A DNA stretch of 64,000 nt from Ustilago trichophora (lineage: Eukaryota; Basidiomycota; Ustilaginomycetes; Ustilaginales; Ustilaginaceae), in NCBI GenBank assembly GCA_900323505.1, contig OOIN01000016.1:558001-622000 (forward strand), read 5' to 3'. Positions 43,401-53,354 of the stretch are shown here, piece after piece. Both the position numbers and the translations under genes were made by a program. Below the pieces are notes generated by a model. That model ran no database searches, was not told the origin of the DNA, and saw only the letters and a program-made list of their open reading frames with translations. Each line of letters opens with the position of its first letter. Positions within the stretch are counted from its first letter, which is position 1.

Positions 43401-44348
43401 GTCAATGGAGAGACCTCTGGCACCATCTCTAGACCTCCTATCTCGCAGCGCCAGAGCAGCGCTGCCTCGTTGCTGCGAAACAACGTTGCACCCTCCGAGG
43501 CCGGCACGTCGCTCGCCGCGGCACGCAGCGCCGATCTTGCAGCCAATCGCGAGTTCCGTGTGCCCACCAACGAGGCGCCGAACAAGGTCACGCTGCGTCG
43601 TGGACCAGCGATGCGCGAGCAAAACCTGCAGCCGCAGTGGGAACGCGATGAGGAGGCCAGAAATTGCAGAGGCTGTGGCCGTCATTTCACCTTCTTCCTC
43701 CGCAAGCATCACTGTCGACGTTGTGGTCGAATCTTTTGCGATTCTTGCTCTTCGAAACGTGCCCAGCTCAGACTCGCTGAGATCGTGGTCGACCCCAGTC
43801 TTCCTGGCATGGCCGCCTCGGAAGCACTTGTACCGACGCGAGTCTGCAATGGCTGCCACGCCGAGCTGCAATTGCCTCCCCAACTGCAGAACATGCGGGG
43901 AGCGGAGGCCATGATGGCCGCCTCGCGCACTCGGTCCGGTGGTGATCCCTCCAGCCGAAGCGGTGTAGAAACCCGTCTGGATGAAGATGTGCTCCAATCG
44001 ACGCTGGCACCCCCGAGCGACGTCTCGAGCCGGGCCAGCGAGCTGACAGAGTGCCCCGTCTGCACTACTACGCTCTCTACGCTCGGCGGCACCGAAGAGC
44101 AGGAGGCGCACGTGCGCAACTGTCTCGAAAATGGTGGTGGAGGAAGCATGCAAGGTGGAAGGTATCTGGTCTATAAGCTGCCCGAGAATTCGCCCATTGT
44201 AGGCAAGGAGTGCTCGATTTGCATGGAGGACTTTGTCGCCAACAGTACCATTGCACGACTTCCTTGTCTTTGCTATTTCCACCGTGGATGCATTGATTCG
44301 TGGTTCAAGCGTGGAAGGGAGTGTCCTGTTCACGCGAGATCCTGGTAG
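40449..44348 (+). CDS. upa1: Upa1-like endosomal adaptor: PAM2-like motifs, ankyrin repeats, FYVE and RING
   Basis: Intronless, 1299 aa from ATG 40449 (the open frame begins earlier, but at GTG). In U. maydis, Upa1 sits on early endosomes through its FYVE finger and recruits the RNA-binding protein Rrm4 and Pab1 for long-distance mRNA transport. Features in order: a PAM2-like stretch at about 123-137 (LSASASVFNPSKH); an acidic PAM2L-type motif DEDEGFVYPGAAD at about 262-274; ankyrin repeats at about 385-545 (LVPLHFAAKEGKTDIVRWL, GETPLHKAAMAGK, GWTALHNACSRGY); a second PAM2L-type motif DDDDDEFIYPNS at about 961-972; a FYVE zinc finger at about 1070-1135 (CRGCGRHFTFFLRKHHCRRCG ends in CNGC); and a C-terminal RING-H2 at about 1255-1294 (CSICMEDF ... 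CYFHRGCIDSW ... CPVH). Length and domain order match Upa1 as described. Confidence 0.93.
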   Translation: MPAPDPLNDGANASSHDVWGDVGTSSAEPAEPQPTRSRFDDANGGASASMHAPAHLRAGLTTQSPNDASGFPSMGLSTRLSREASSFGSKSNTNARKPVFAPYEAENLDLAWGSSSHSSKLSTGTLSASASVFNPSKHLHDQSDLTPNASDFHDPLTSAYSSNTSPLQNQQSLPPHQEPQQASVQDPPTARDAQEQQGDETIRREYDPLSDTAANATAKLSADPSAEASPASLHAKQEQVDGDHTQQRPTDAVTEAEDTEDDEDEGFVYPGAADSSDNQPEASDQHDPQSPSLSAEAQHPTNNISSDLPAAAINPEAETETHPPETAEEQPPASIPSTEPTSSIDYDKLAELCSRGNLTDLQSFVQAACSTGVSMFAIANDPNPNNGLVPLHFAAKEGKTDIVRWLITEAGAIVEMEDREGETPLHKAAMAGKLSVTSLLLSHGADANARDTDGWTALHNACSRGYLDLVRLLIDRGGAEIDIQGGRGAWTPLMNAASKGHLPVVRHLTAKYHADPFVRNAAGETAFDVAAATFEVYICEVLERYEAERWNASKFTSAAPSRPGQIVPGRGPYEPLALHTTVPIILHENQRLDTRLQTLAMNGAKPRWSSSSAARAHKPDRRSPSSMPPGPLAPSRTRHAPMRQDDVGLPSRSVPYKLRLRSRINPAAARRRAAALAAQRGSHPQNGHEDDLASTPTPESVLQARRGGNGAEEESSHFWLSEWQLDTTHPLVDVEHGWQYAQSFDALDDKWSSQPPPPLERLLEGRGLSASVTRALTGGAGLASAQGDQEASSSGWVRRRRWIRVLRRRLDIEFGDDLEACEGALSSDADDLGEGSGAGTHGAESHGLSTAAIMAAQEAAKLECSQLGPDADYVSRAKALAGSSAASGATPADALGDDRDELARRIARLVMAITELRAAFEDDDVERRSRAEDLRKEYTLQLGQLRQAAGLDEDEDEDAADDDDDEFIYPNSYKDDGASVFTRLVNGETSGTISRPPISQRQSSAASLLRNNVAPSEAGTSLAAARSADLAANREFRVPTNEAPNKVTLRRGPAMREQNLQPQWERDEEARNCRGCGRHFTFFLRKHHCRRCGRIFCDSCSSKRAQLRLAEIVVDPSLPGMAASEALVPTRVCNGCHAELQLPPQLQNMRGAEAMMAASRTRSGGDPSSRSGVETRLDEDVLQSTLAPPSDVSSRASELTECPVCTTTLSTLGGTEEQEAHVRNCLENGGGGSMQGGRYLVYKLPENSPIVGKECSICMEDFVANSTIARLPCLCYFHRGCIDSWFKRGRECPVHARSW

Positions 44349-44883
44349 AAGCCTTTCAACCATTCCACAGCCCCCAATTTAGATATCTTACGCAGCAGCT
44401 TGTTTTGCAGTTCCATTGTTCTTTCGATAGCATCACAAGACGCATCTTGCCGAATATAGTCTTCTCGCAAACCGTCTCTTGCGATGGATCTGTGATGAGG
44501 AATACTATGTATGAGGAGCAGGGTCGAATTTCTTGGTTGTGTTAGGGCTCCTTGACTGAACACGAAGGCGAATTTTGAGCCTTGGGAGGCGCGTCACGCG
44601 TTGAGAACAACAGATGCAAGCTATGGACCAGCACCCTGTTTGTGCATTTTTGGTTGTCTGCCTCCACCATCTCGATGCGCAAAGCTTGCATCCTACCACC
44701 ATCCAAGCCCTTTTTTTCGACCATCACAGCACCAATACTGGCACATATACCCTCGGCACCATACACAGCTACCAGAATTGCGTCATCTCTTTGCCAGTAG
44801 CTCCGTAGGATCTCCAACGTCCCACAATCCAAGTCGGTTTTCCAACTTACACCAGCAAAACATTTACCGCCGCATTCTTCAAC
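44349..44883. other. Intergenic region between upa1 and the Nnf1-like gene
   Basis: 535 bp in tandem orientation, holding the upa1 3' end and the promoter of the next gene. No other feature seen. Confidence 0.5.
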
Positions 44884-45978
44884 ATGTCTTCAGAAGGGGA
44901 TTTCGCCACGGAATCGCATAAGACGGATGAACAGGTTGCAATTGAGCAAGAGAGGGTAGATGAAGAGCGGGAGACGTCGTTTCAGTTTCAGAAAGAGGCA
45001 CGAGGTGTGGTGCCGGAAGCGGATGCGCGAGCTGATGCGGAGGTAGAGAAAGCTGCATCCTCAGAACCAACACTACCACAAACTTCGGCAGAGACCAGCG
45101 AGAAACCAGCAGCAGCAGAAGAAGAAGAAACAGCAGCGGTAGAGGAAGCGGCCGCGGCATCTGGTAGCAAGCCCTCACGCAGTTCTCGAAAAAGCAGAGC
45201 GTCCGGCACACGAGCAGACGAGGAGGATCACGCTCGCAAACGAGCACGCAAATCTGCCGTTACCACCGCCACCACCATCGATCCCGACATCAACGCCAAC
45301 GTCCGTCTCGATCGACTTCGACAAGCCCTCTACCGATTCCTCGATCTAATCGAGCATCGTGCCACTCGAACGAGCTTTGTTAAAGCTCTGCCGCACATCG
45401 ACCCTGAATCCGTCGAAGCGCTGCGTCAGCAGTTTGTCAGCCAACTTAAAGAGGCGATCATTGACGAATCCGAGAAGCTGATCGAATCCAACGATTTAGA
45501 AGCCAAATTGGCCTCTTTGCATCGTTTGGCACACGAAGCAGACGTTCGATATCAAGCGGGTTATCAAGAAGGAGCAGACGAGATCAAGGATGTTTGGAGG
45601 AAGGATTTGGATCTAGAAACCGCCATTTCGGCAAAGGCCATTCCGGATCAAGAGCGAAGAGTCAATGAGCTCAAAATCGAACTTGACCAAGTGAGACGGC
45701 AGAATAGCAGGATTCATGCAGAACTGATGGATACAAAGGCAAGATGCGACGCGATACAGAGAGATGCAAGGGACTCATTGGATGCTCTCGAATCGGTAAG
45801 TACACTTCTTTTTAACTCTGTGCAATCAGGAATCCATGCAGACTCTGACATTTCATCATCTTTCGTCGTATCACCACCATACCAGGCAACCAAAGGTCTC
45901 GAAGCTTCACCAGACATGCAGAAACAACTTCGACAAACCATGGACGATCTTCTCCAAGATCTTGGCGCACGTGTATAA
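44884..45978 (+). CDS. NNF1: Nnf1-like kinetochore subunit (MIS12/MIND complex), tentative
   Basis: Predicted to belong to the four-subunit Mis12 complex that links centromeric chromatin to microtubule-binding Ndc80. Two exons are proposed: 44884-45795 and 45886-45978. The 90-nt intron (donor GTAAGT, CTGAC branch-like site, acceptor ACCAG) is a multiple of three with no stop codon, so the unspliced frame also reads through (364 aa against 334 aa spliced). The N-terminal 130 residues are acidic and Ala-rich, ending in a basic cluster (HARKRARKS) that could be a nuclear signal. The conserved part (about 140-225) reads RLDRLRQALYRFLDLIEHRA and SFVKALPHIDPESVEALRQQF, followed by LASLHRLAHEADVRY and a long coiled coil. 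This matches the Nnf1 pattern of two helical blocks and a coiled coil, but the similarity is weak by eye. Confidence 0.7.
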   Translation: MSSEGDFATESHKTDEQVAIEQERVDEERETSFQFQKEARGVVPEADARADAEVEKAASSEPTLPQTSAETSEKPAAAEEEETAAVEEAAAASGSKPSRSSRKSRASGTRADEEDHARKRARKSAVTTATTIDPDINANVRLDRLRQALYRFLDLIEHRATRTSFVKALPHIDPESVEALRQQFVSQLKEAIIDESEKLIESNDLEAKLASLHRLAHEADVRYQAGYQEGADEIKDVWRKDLDLETAISAKAIPDQERRVNELKIELDQVRRQNSRIHAELMDTKARCDAIQRDARDSLDALESVSTLLFNSVQSGIHADSDISSSFVVSPPYQATKGLEASPDMQKQLRQTMDDLLQDLGARV

Positions 45979-46299
45979 TCCTCTCACACTTCACAGTCTC
46001 AATCGTACAATGCAGTCACCTTTCATCGCGGGCTAGAGTGGCACGCAGCTGTCACGCTCTCAACTTGTCAGAACACGCTGAACGGGCCGAATGCTTGATG
46101 TGTCTTTGACATTTTGATGAAAAAAAAAAAAAAATGATGTTGTCGGGAAACCAATTCGGATGAATGAACCGAGGCGCAGGCCGCAGACGCTGCTCGTGTT
46201 GAACGGCAGATGCGGGAAGGGTATAGCTTTGTTGAATGGACTGCACGTGGATTGCGCCTCAGCTGTGCGGATTGTCTTTATTTTGGGGTGGAAAGTTCC
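45979..46299. other. Convergent intergenic region, Nnf1-like / PSD1
   Basis: 321 bp between the stop codons of two convergent genes, with a short A-run near 46121-46133. Presumably the two 3' untranslated regions. Confidence 0.5.
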
Positions 46300-48276
46300 T
46301 TATACTTGACGGCCGTTCTTTTTCTCCTCAGACTCTTCGGGTGTAGGTGGTCGGATGTCGCCCAGGCGCTCACCGACCTTGACCTTCTGGTCTGGCTTGA
46401 GGTCGAAGCGGAAGTCGTTTGGCGCCTCAAAGACGAGCACGATGGTCGAGCCGAGGAGGAACCCTCCCATCTCGTCTCCGGCAGCCAGAGGTTGTCCGCC
46501 GAGCAGCTTGCTTGCGCCCGAGTAGGAGGCCTCGGAGTAAGTGCCTGCGAGGTAACGTTGCATTCGAACGTTGGTGCGCAGTGCCTTGTCAAAGTTGATA
46601 CGAATCGAGCCGACGTTGGTGGCACCGACGGGGACCATACCAAAGAAGCCGTGTCTCCAGCGACCAAGCAGGGCAACACGCTCGTTGAGTACAAACAAAT
46701 TGGCAAGACGATTCGCCATGTACGGGGAAACAGAGTAGAGTTCGCCACGGAAGTGTCGGCGACGTTCTGCGACCCAGTTGGTGGGACTGTGGAATCGATG
46801 GTAGTCACCGGGGGCGAGGTAGATGACGCAAAAGAAGAGTTTGTTCCCTTCCTTGACACTCTTGGCGCCATGCGAGTGTGGCTGCAGGAGGGGCGGCAGA
46901 GCGCTGACACCCATCTCGTATGCGACATTGGCGTATCGACCCAGTACCTCGGGGGTATCAGGCTCTGGCATACCGGCATCGTCGATTTGCTTGGGCTTCT
47001 TCTCTCCTGCTGGGGTGGTACTGGGCTGATCGGCGTCCATGGCATCGTCGTCGGAATCATCCAAGTCGGTGGCAGTGTTGGAAGGCGGGATGCCCGTCGT
47101 GTTGGAACCTTGAGCTGGTTTTCGCTGAACCCAGGACTTCCAATAGGATGCCTTGACGAATCGCTTCCACTTGGACTTACGCTTTGGCGCATCTTCAGGG
47201 TCGGGTACAGCCGATTTGCTCTTTGCGTCGCCCAAAAGTTCGTCGAGAGTATAGTCGATGCCGTTGACCGAGGCAAACTGTCGATCATCGATGCGTTCGT
47301 GCTCCGACTCCTCATCAGTCTTGCCGACAACGTTTTCTGTGGCCTCTGGGGCGCTGGTGACACCGAGCAGAGCGTCAAGCGAGTAAGTGATACCCTTGAC
47401 CTGCTCGACACGACGACCGACGATCTCACCAAAGTGCAAGACCTTGCCATCTGCAGGTGACACGAGGATGCTGTCGTCGATCTCGCGAGCGCCTTCCTTG
47501 AGCTCGCGGTAGAAGAACTCTCCAAGACTCTTGTAGTGGGTCAGATCGGGATCCTTCATCTCGTCCAGATTGCAGCCAAAGATGTAAGCATAGAGTTTGA
47601 AGCCAAAGGGACGGAACCAGACGGGGAGGGTGAGGTTGTTGGCCCAGCCCCAAGCGCGCGAGATGGCGTTCAACGGAAGGGCTCCGATGACGTATACTGT
47701 CCAAGGACCTTGCATCTTGACGACCTGGCCGTTCTCGTCCACAATCTTGGTTCCAACTCCCTTGCCGTCTCGTTCAGCCACATAGTTCCGGCGAGCCTGT
47801 ACACCAACGAGCACTACGGCTCCGAGTAGGATAGGAATGGGATACCACTTGATCTGGGTGCCGGACCATGATCTTGATAGTTTCTCTGTAAGGTAGGATT
47901 GAGTGCGATTAAGAGTTAGAGCACGTGGAGCTGATTTGATTCAAAGTGGTTGTAAGAACTCACGCTTGTAAGAGCCGCCGTCTTCCTTTTGCTTGCCTTC
48001 CTGGTACTGTCGTGCCTGCTCTTCGGTTCGACTTCGAGCTGCGCGATTGCCTCGTACCGTGTTGGCCTCATGTTCGGCCTGGAGCGGGTCGCGACTATAG
48101 TAGCGCCTGGATGAAATTGAGGGGAAGCGAGTACCTTTGAGCAGGCTGCCAGACCCGATCGAGAGTGGTGCTGCTACTCTACGAGAGACGGAACGTGTGG
48201 GTTGCAGTGAGTCGACCAAAGCCAAGGTCCGGAGAAGGTCGGCGCGGCCTCGAGGCCGCATGAGTGTTGCTCGCAT
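46300..48276 (-). CDS. PSD1: Mitochondrial phosphatidylserine decarboxylase proenzyme (Psd1)
   Basis: Converts phosphatidylserine to phosphatidylethanolamine at the mitochondrial inner membrane. Two exons: 48276-47964 and 47885-46300. The 78-nt intron (donor GTGAGT, acceptor TTACAG) gives 632 aa. Exon 1 encodes an Arg-rich presequence (MRATLMRPRGRADLL ... SRRYY). The junction SYKQKLSRSWSGTQ leads directly into the single membrane segment (WYPIPILLGAVVLVGV, about 117-132). The catalytic body includes SPADGKVLHFG, CVIYLAPGDYHRFHSP and HGFFGMVPVGATNVGSI. Autocleavage is expected at LGST, residues 582-585, giving an alpha chain beginning at Ser584. An acidic, Lys-rich insertion of about 110 residues separates SPADGKV from the rest, typical of basidiomycete homologues in being low-complexity. 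The call is firm. Confidence 0.96.
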
Positions 48277-48993
48277 CTATTGTGGTGTGCCGATCGTCTC
48301 TCAAGGCGGTTGACTTGGGAAGACGACTGTTGCGACGATGGTGTGAAGTTGCGAATGTGTCTGGAGAGCACTCAACTTGAAAAGCCTAAAGGTTGATGAT
48401 TTAGCCAAAACTGCAAGATTGCTGGAAGAACACGCTCTCTGCGTTTGTGGCTGAACGTGAGCCGAGCTTGGGCCAATTTGCTGCACATGTGCCCTTTCAA
48501 AGTGTTGAAAAAAAAGAAAGAAAAAAAGAAAGTGACTGACACTGCTTAAGAAAGCGGGACCCAGTGCAGGTGCGTGTGTGTGATTGTGCTGTGTGCTGTT
48601 GCTGGAAATTTGCACGCGTCATGGGTCCCCGATTAGCCTCCGATTCGGCACCCCACTGGCTTGGCGTACAGCGTGCTGGTGCTGATCCTGCTGTTGCGCT
48701 TTCAAAAGTGTGTGGCTCTACGGTTTCAGTGTCCCGCGATGTCAGCTCCAAACCGAGATGTCGGGTCTACCTCAACACCTTGCTATAAGTGACATTCCAG
48801 TAGTCATGTCTGAAACGCTCTTTCATCAAAGAAAATGTCGATTTCAAGGAGGAGCGCACGGCACAAGAATACAAGAAAGAATCAAGACGAGACCAAGGGG
48901 AACGGAAATCACGCTCGCGATCACGGCAATGTCATAGAAGACGGTTCGAAGGAGGTTGCTAGCGTACCCATGTCATTGCGACTGGGTGCGACT
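48277..48993. other. Intergenic: PSD1 promoter and PMP3 3' side
   Basis: 717 bp between two minus-strand genes. Short A/G tracts near 48507-48531. No gene. Confidence 0.5.
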
Positions 48994-49695
48994 TTACTGA
49001 GTGGCTCCGTACGAAGGGGGCGGTGGCTGGTAGACGGGCTGGCCGTATTTGGGAACCCATTCGCCGTTGCCGGTGTACTGAACAGCACCATTGTAGCGCT
49101 CTTCGGCCTTCATCTTCTTGTAGATCAGCCAGACTGCAGCAAAGCAAGAAGAAAAGTGGAAGGAAATTTCGCGTCAGAATCGGTCAAAGCTATCATGATT
49201 GGGTCGTCGAGATGCATCAACTTACAGGCATGAATGTGTCCGGGGAGGTAGCTGTGAGTGATGCAAAGAAAGCAAAAGAGGATGTTGCGAGAAACGGTCA
49301 ACATGAGAAGGCGGCTCTGGTGCGCCCAGTAGCGCTCCGACAACGTCACAGACTTACCCAAGAAGAGTCAAGAGGATGTTGATCATAAGGTCACAGGAGC
49401 ACTATCATGATCAAACGAGCGAGAGAGCATAGATTGTGTCAGTGGGAATGTTTCTCAAGTGCCCCTGATCGTGCGTCATGGTGTCTGTCTACTTACACCC
49501 GTGATGAAAGCCACCGCTGCCGGCGGGAAGATGAGCGCCACTATGCACCATGAAGCAAAAATCGTTGGACAAAGTAAAGTCGGGGAAAGGTTAGAAATAC
49601 TCAGCTTGCACTGACCAGACTGCAATTAACCTGAGCAACTCAGCATATATTCTCGACTTACCAAGGATCAAGATGATGTCGCCGCCGTCGGTCAT
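48994..49695 (-). CDS. PMP3: Plasma-membrane proteolipid 3 (Pmp3/SNA, UPF0057), five exons
   Basis: A tiny two-helix membrane protein that in yeast limits cation influx by affecting membrane potential and is stress-induced. Exons: 49695-49662, 49540-49497, 49401-49358, 49251-49226 and 49133-48994 (34, 44, 44, 26 and 140 nt). Introns are 121, 95, 106 and 92 nt, all GT-AG with GTAAGT donors. Summed coding length is 288 nt, or 95 aa. Helix 1 is DIILILVALIFPPAAVAFIT; then comes GCSCDLMINILLTLLGYLPG, the family signature, and HIHAFWLIYKK. The start MTDGGDIILI is typical. The C-terminal tail of about 38 residues (RYNGAVQYTGNGEWVPKYG, then a QPPPPSYG stretch) is longer than yeast Pmp3 and hydrophilic, like the longer SNA2/SNA4-type members. 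Every junction is supported by in-frame conserved residues. Confidence 0.95.
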
Positions 49696-50333
49696 TTTGG
49701 AAATCGTTTGTGGAGGATTGGAATGCGTAAAAGAATGCAATCCGTCGTGTATCGAACAGCGAGTGTTTGGATGATGGTGGTACAAAATAGACAAGCCGCA
49801 CCAAGACTCAGGATGATATCACCGCTGCGTGAAATAGAGCTTCGCCAGAGGCGGTGCACACCCCTTGAAGCACGCCGCCGGCGCTCAACCACTTGCAGCT
49901 GCCCAAAACATATTCTGGCAGTTGGCCAGCCATGCGAGAAGCGAGGTCGTATCAAAGCCCAGCATGTGGAGGAAAAAACTTAGATCGATCGGGTGCAATG
50001 AAACAGGTCGGGGTATCGGGCTCCCTTCCCCGCATTTCTTGGAGCTTTTCGCTTGAGCTCGTTTGGTTGCCGGACACGAATGGCCGGCGACCGGCTCGAC
50101 CATGTGCCATCCCTTCTGGCCTGGTCCATGCGGAATAACACCTTTCCGTTTCGTTGAGTACGGCAATACTTCAAGACTCACTGGCATATAAACAGGTTTC
50201 AACGCAGCTTGTCTTGCGTCCACGACAGAAAATCCTTGAAGAGGAAGTGCTGAGCATACTTCTCACAGCTCGATCACTGCAAACCGCATCACCCAACACT
50301 TTTCTTCGTACAAGAACCCCGCATCTATCCATC
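49696..50333. promoter_or_regulatory. Divergent promoter region, PMP3 / enoyl-CoA hydratase
   Basis: 638 bp between divergent ATGs. No specific element recognised. An in-frame extension of the plus-strand gene to about 50154 is open but starts at a non-ATG codon. Confidence 0.5.
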
Positions 50334-51560
50334 ATGTCTTCTCCAAAGCTGGTCATGCCCAAAGTGGGGTCCCACTTGATCCTCTCTACCCCGGCACGTC
50401 ATGTGCTCCAGATGACGCTCAACAGGCCAAAGCAACTCAACGCCATGACGGATGCCATGGAGGAAGACATCTGCCGTGTCTTCGAATGGTTCGAGACCGA
50501 GCCTTCGCTCTGGGTCATCATTCTTGCTGGTAAAGGTCGAGCCTTTTGCGCCGGACAAGACCTCAAGGACTGGCTCAGCAAGAATCAGACATCCGAGACC
50601 GTTAGACATGCGTCGGGAGAGCCCATGCAGTCCGACGCCGAGGTCAACAAGTCGATCCAGAGGCTCAAACGCGGCGGCTTCGGAGGCATGAGCACCCGAC
50701 GTAGCGCCAAGCCCATCATCGCTGCAGTCGACGGTATCTGTATGGGAGGCGGTACCGAGACAATCCTCAATTGCGACATGGTTGTAGCTAGCACTCGTTC
50801 CGTGATTGGCTTGCCCGAAGTGGCGAGAGGTGTAGTCGCTGCCATGGGTGGCATTCCTCGACTGACTCAGTTGTGTGGTCACGTAAGTCAAATCACAAGA
50901 GTCAGGGACAGCATCGAAACATCTGTGACTGCAAAGCTGACCTTTTTACCCCTTTCTTGCTTTCAACCTTTGTCTCTGTTGCTCGCTTGGTCACTCTTGC
51001 TGTCACGATCTTGTTCAGCAACGTGCCTCGGAGCTGCTACTCCTCGGCAAGCCCATCAGCGCCAAAGAGGCGCATGACCGATACAATATGGTCAACCGTC
51101 TTGTAGATGTGGCCAAGTCCACGTCAGACGAGCTCGGCCAGGCTGCCGTCGATCAGGCTGCCATCGAGATTGCCATTCAGCTGACGCAAAACAGCCCCGA
51201 CAGTGTGCTCGTCACCAAGTCGGCACTGGTCATGGCCCGCGACGCAACTGACGGCGACATCGATGCCTCGGCCAGGGACAACATGCTTTCCGACAGGAGT
51301 CGACTCCTGTACGTCGGCAAGAACATCAACGAAGGCCTGGAAGCGTTCAAAGGGGTAAGTTCACAATTCACCACTACCATCACATCTGAGCCTCTGCGCA
51401 GGCCTGAATATCGCAACGTCCCTGACTCAACTGAGCCTTTACTTACCATTGGTTCCCTGTCCTCTTTCTGCGCTTTCCTCGACGATAGAAACGCAACCCG
51501 AAATGGTTTAACCCTGTGCCCCTCGCGGCGGCAGTCAGCGATCCAAGGTCGAAATTGTGA
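50334..51560 (+). CDS. Peroxisomal enoyl-CoA hydratase/isomerase family protein with C-terminal SKL
   Basis: Crotonase-fold enzyme, presumably hydrating 2-enoyl-CoA in peroxisomal beta-oxidation. Three exons: 50334-50882, 51019-51354 and 51489-51560. Introns of 136 and 134 nt (donors GTAAGT; acceptors TTCAG and GATAG) give 318 aa. Family motifs: TLNRPKQLNAM, AGKGRAFCAGQDLKDW (oxyanion hole), CMGGGTETILNCD with the first catalytic-type Glu, and GLPEVARGVVAAMGG with the second. The last exon encodes KRNPKWFNPVPLAAAV and ends in SKL, a canonical type-1 peroxisomal targeting signal. If intron 2 is retained the frame stays open to 51624 and the protein ends in EIKE without SKL. The fold is certain. 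Hydratase versus isomerase or another crotonase activity is not resolved. Confidence 0.93.
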
Positions 51561-53342
51561 CCGAGCAATTTCGCCCATCTTGATAGGCGTTGTGGAACGT
51601 TTCATGTATGAGATCAAGGAGTGAAGAATGTCTATTTCTACGGCATGGATGTTCTGCAAGGCGTTTCACGTTGATACTATCAGAATGGCAAAAAGAATTC
51701 TCCGCAGTACGGGGCTGACCACGATCATGCCGGCGTATCCACACTGCAGCACAAACATACGAGGGTTCTGATGTCGAAATCCAGGCAACGCCTTTCTTTG
51801 AGATCGACTCTGCTAATGTACCTGTACCAGTCTGAGACCACGCCTGCAGAGCATCAGTTGAGTAATTCAGATCTCCTAAGGGTTGGTCTGCAGCTTCCAA
51901 CCTGTATCACCGAAAGAAGCAGCGTCTGAAGAGGTATGCCCTCGCATTTTGATCTTCCTGCTGTTGTGAGGGAAGATCCCCAGCGAGCTGATCGTGGACG
52001 GAAGTTTGACACCGGCATTTCTCGGTGTCGTCTGCGTTGCTGTTGTCAGTTGTGCTCATGATGCCCTGACCTCTTTCGACCAGTGAGCATCTATAGATTT
52101 CGTTCCGTGAGATCTAGACGTTTCCGTCGCTTCTGTTGCTTTGTTGCTAGGCTTGTAGTCGGCTCCATCGAATTCCTTCCCATCACGACGCAGGATTTTG
52201 TCGGACACATCAACCTCAGTCTGCGAATGACGTAGGCTCGTATGAGCGACTGATGGTGACTTCAAGCATCGATCCTGGGATCGGGAAGGCCGAGACACTC
52301 CGATGATCGGGAAGGCTCTTATCTTTTGGCCATCGGAGCCTCTCAAACTCTGCGAGAGCCGTATCTCGTCTCTCGACAGAGATGTGTTCGTCGAGCCCCT
52401 GCCAAACTCCGCCGCTGATCTCTGAGACCACCAATATAGCATCTGGATATCTGCGAAGGGAGCCGCACTCCAAGGCTTTCACACACTGCTAGCATTTAGA
52501 TCTCAGCCTGGATGGCTATGGCACCTACGACGTGGTAGCGAGCAGCGGACGACGCTATACCAGCGTTTAGTGGGTGGACAGAAGTTTCGCGTAGACGGGG
52601 CGTACCTGAGACGAGAAGGATTCAAGAGAAGCGAGGCTGAGCTACAACGTGGCAAGAGGGCGGACGAGGAAGTACCGACAGCACAACGCTGCACGATTCG
52701 GGCTTCTGAGACGAAGGAGCCAAGCATGAAGAAATGGTGCAAGACAAATATTCTGCAACCATGTTGGTCTCGGCAAGCGTGCGGAAGAGAATTGACGCTA
52801 TGCACATTGGTCTCGGTGGTAAGAGACTGATGGGAGAGTCATAATCGTTGGAGCTAGTGGTTTAGGCAGGCAGAGAGAGAGACGCCATCGGAGTGCTTTG
52901 ATGCTAAAAAGGTGCACGTTTGAGACAACGCCCAAGGTAACTTAGCCCTTGCCATAATGCTCGACAGCGAGAATTCCGGTGCGTGTTCAGATGCTGCGAG
53001 ATGGAGCCAAGGTACAGAACAGTACTGTACGTAGCGGAAGCAGCCGAAGCATCTACACTTCGCTTGAGCACTCATCCGCACAACCGAGCTGTCTTGTACC
53101 TGAGGGACCGACCGAGGCACCAAGCAGGCACGAACGGGAAAAAAATTCTGCCTCTGTGCAGATGGGTGTAGACACACGGCTGAAGGGAAGCTAAAGAACG
53201 AGGGAAGGTGCAGCTGGGTTGGTGCGGTGCCAGGGCCGCCGAAGTGTGCCTGCTTTGTGAGATGGCAAGAGTGCTGCCGAGATCGGATCTGCTGTCGAGA
53301 GCTGTATGGCTGCAGATTTTTTGTAAAAAATTTCCAAATCTT

Positions 53343-53354
53343 GTACAGCTGTAC
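53343..53354. repeat. 12-bp palindrome GTACAGCTGTAC, copy 1
   Basis: Perfect palindrome, identical to the copy at 57184-57195 and built from the two orientations of the hexamer that is abundant in this segment. Confidence 0.85.

Noticed and set aside
51177..51659. 160-codon minus-strand frame at the end of the enoyl-CoA hydratase
   Set aside because: Antisense to conserved exons 2 and 3 of that gene.
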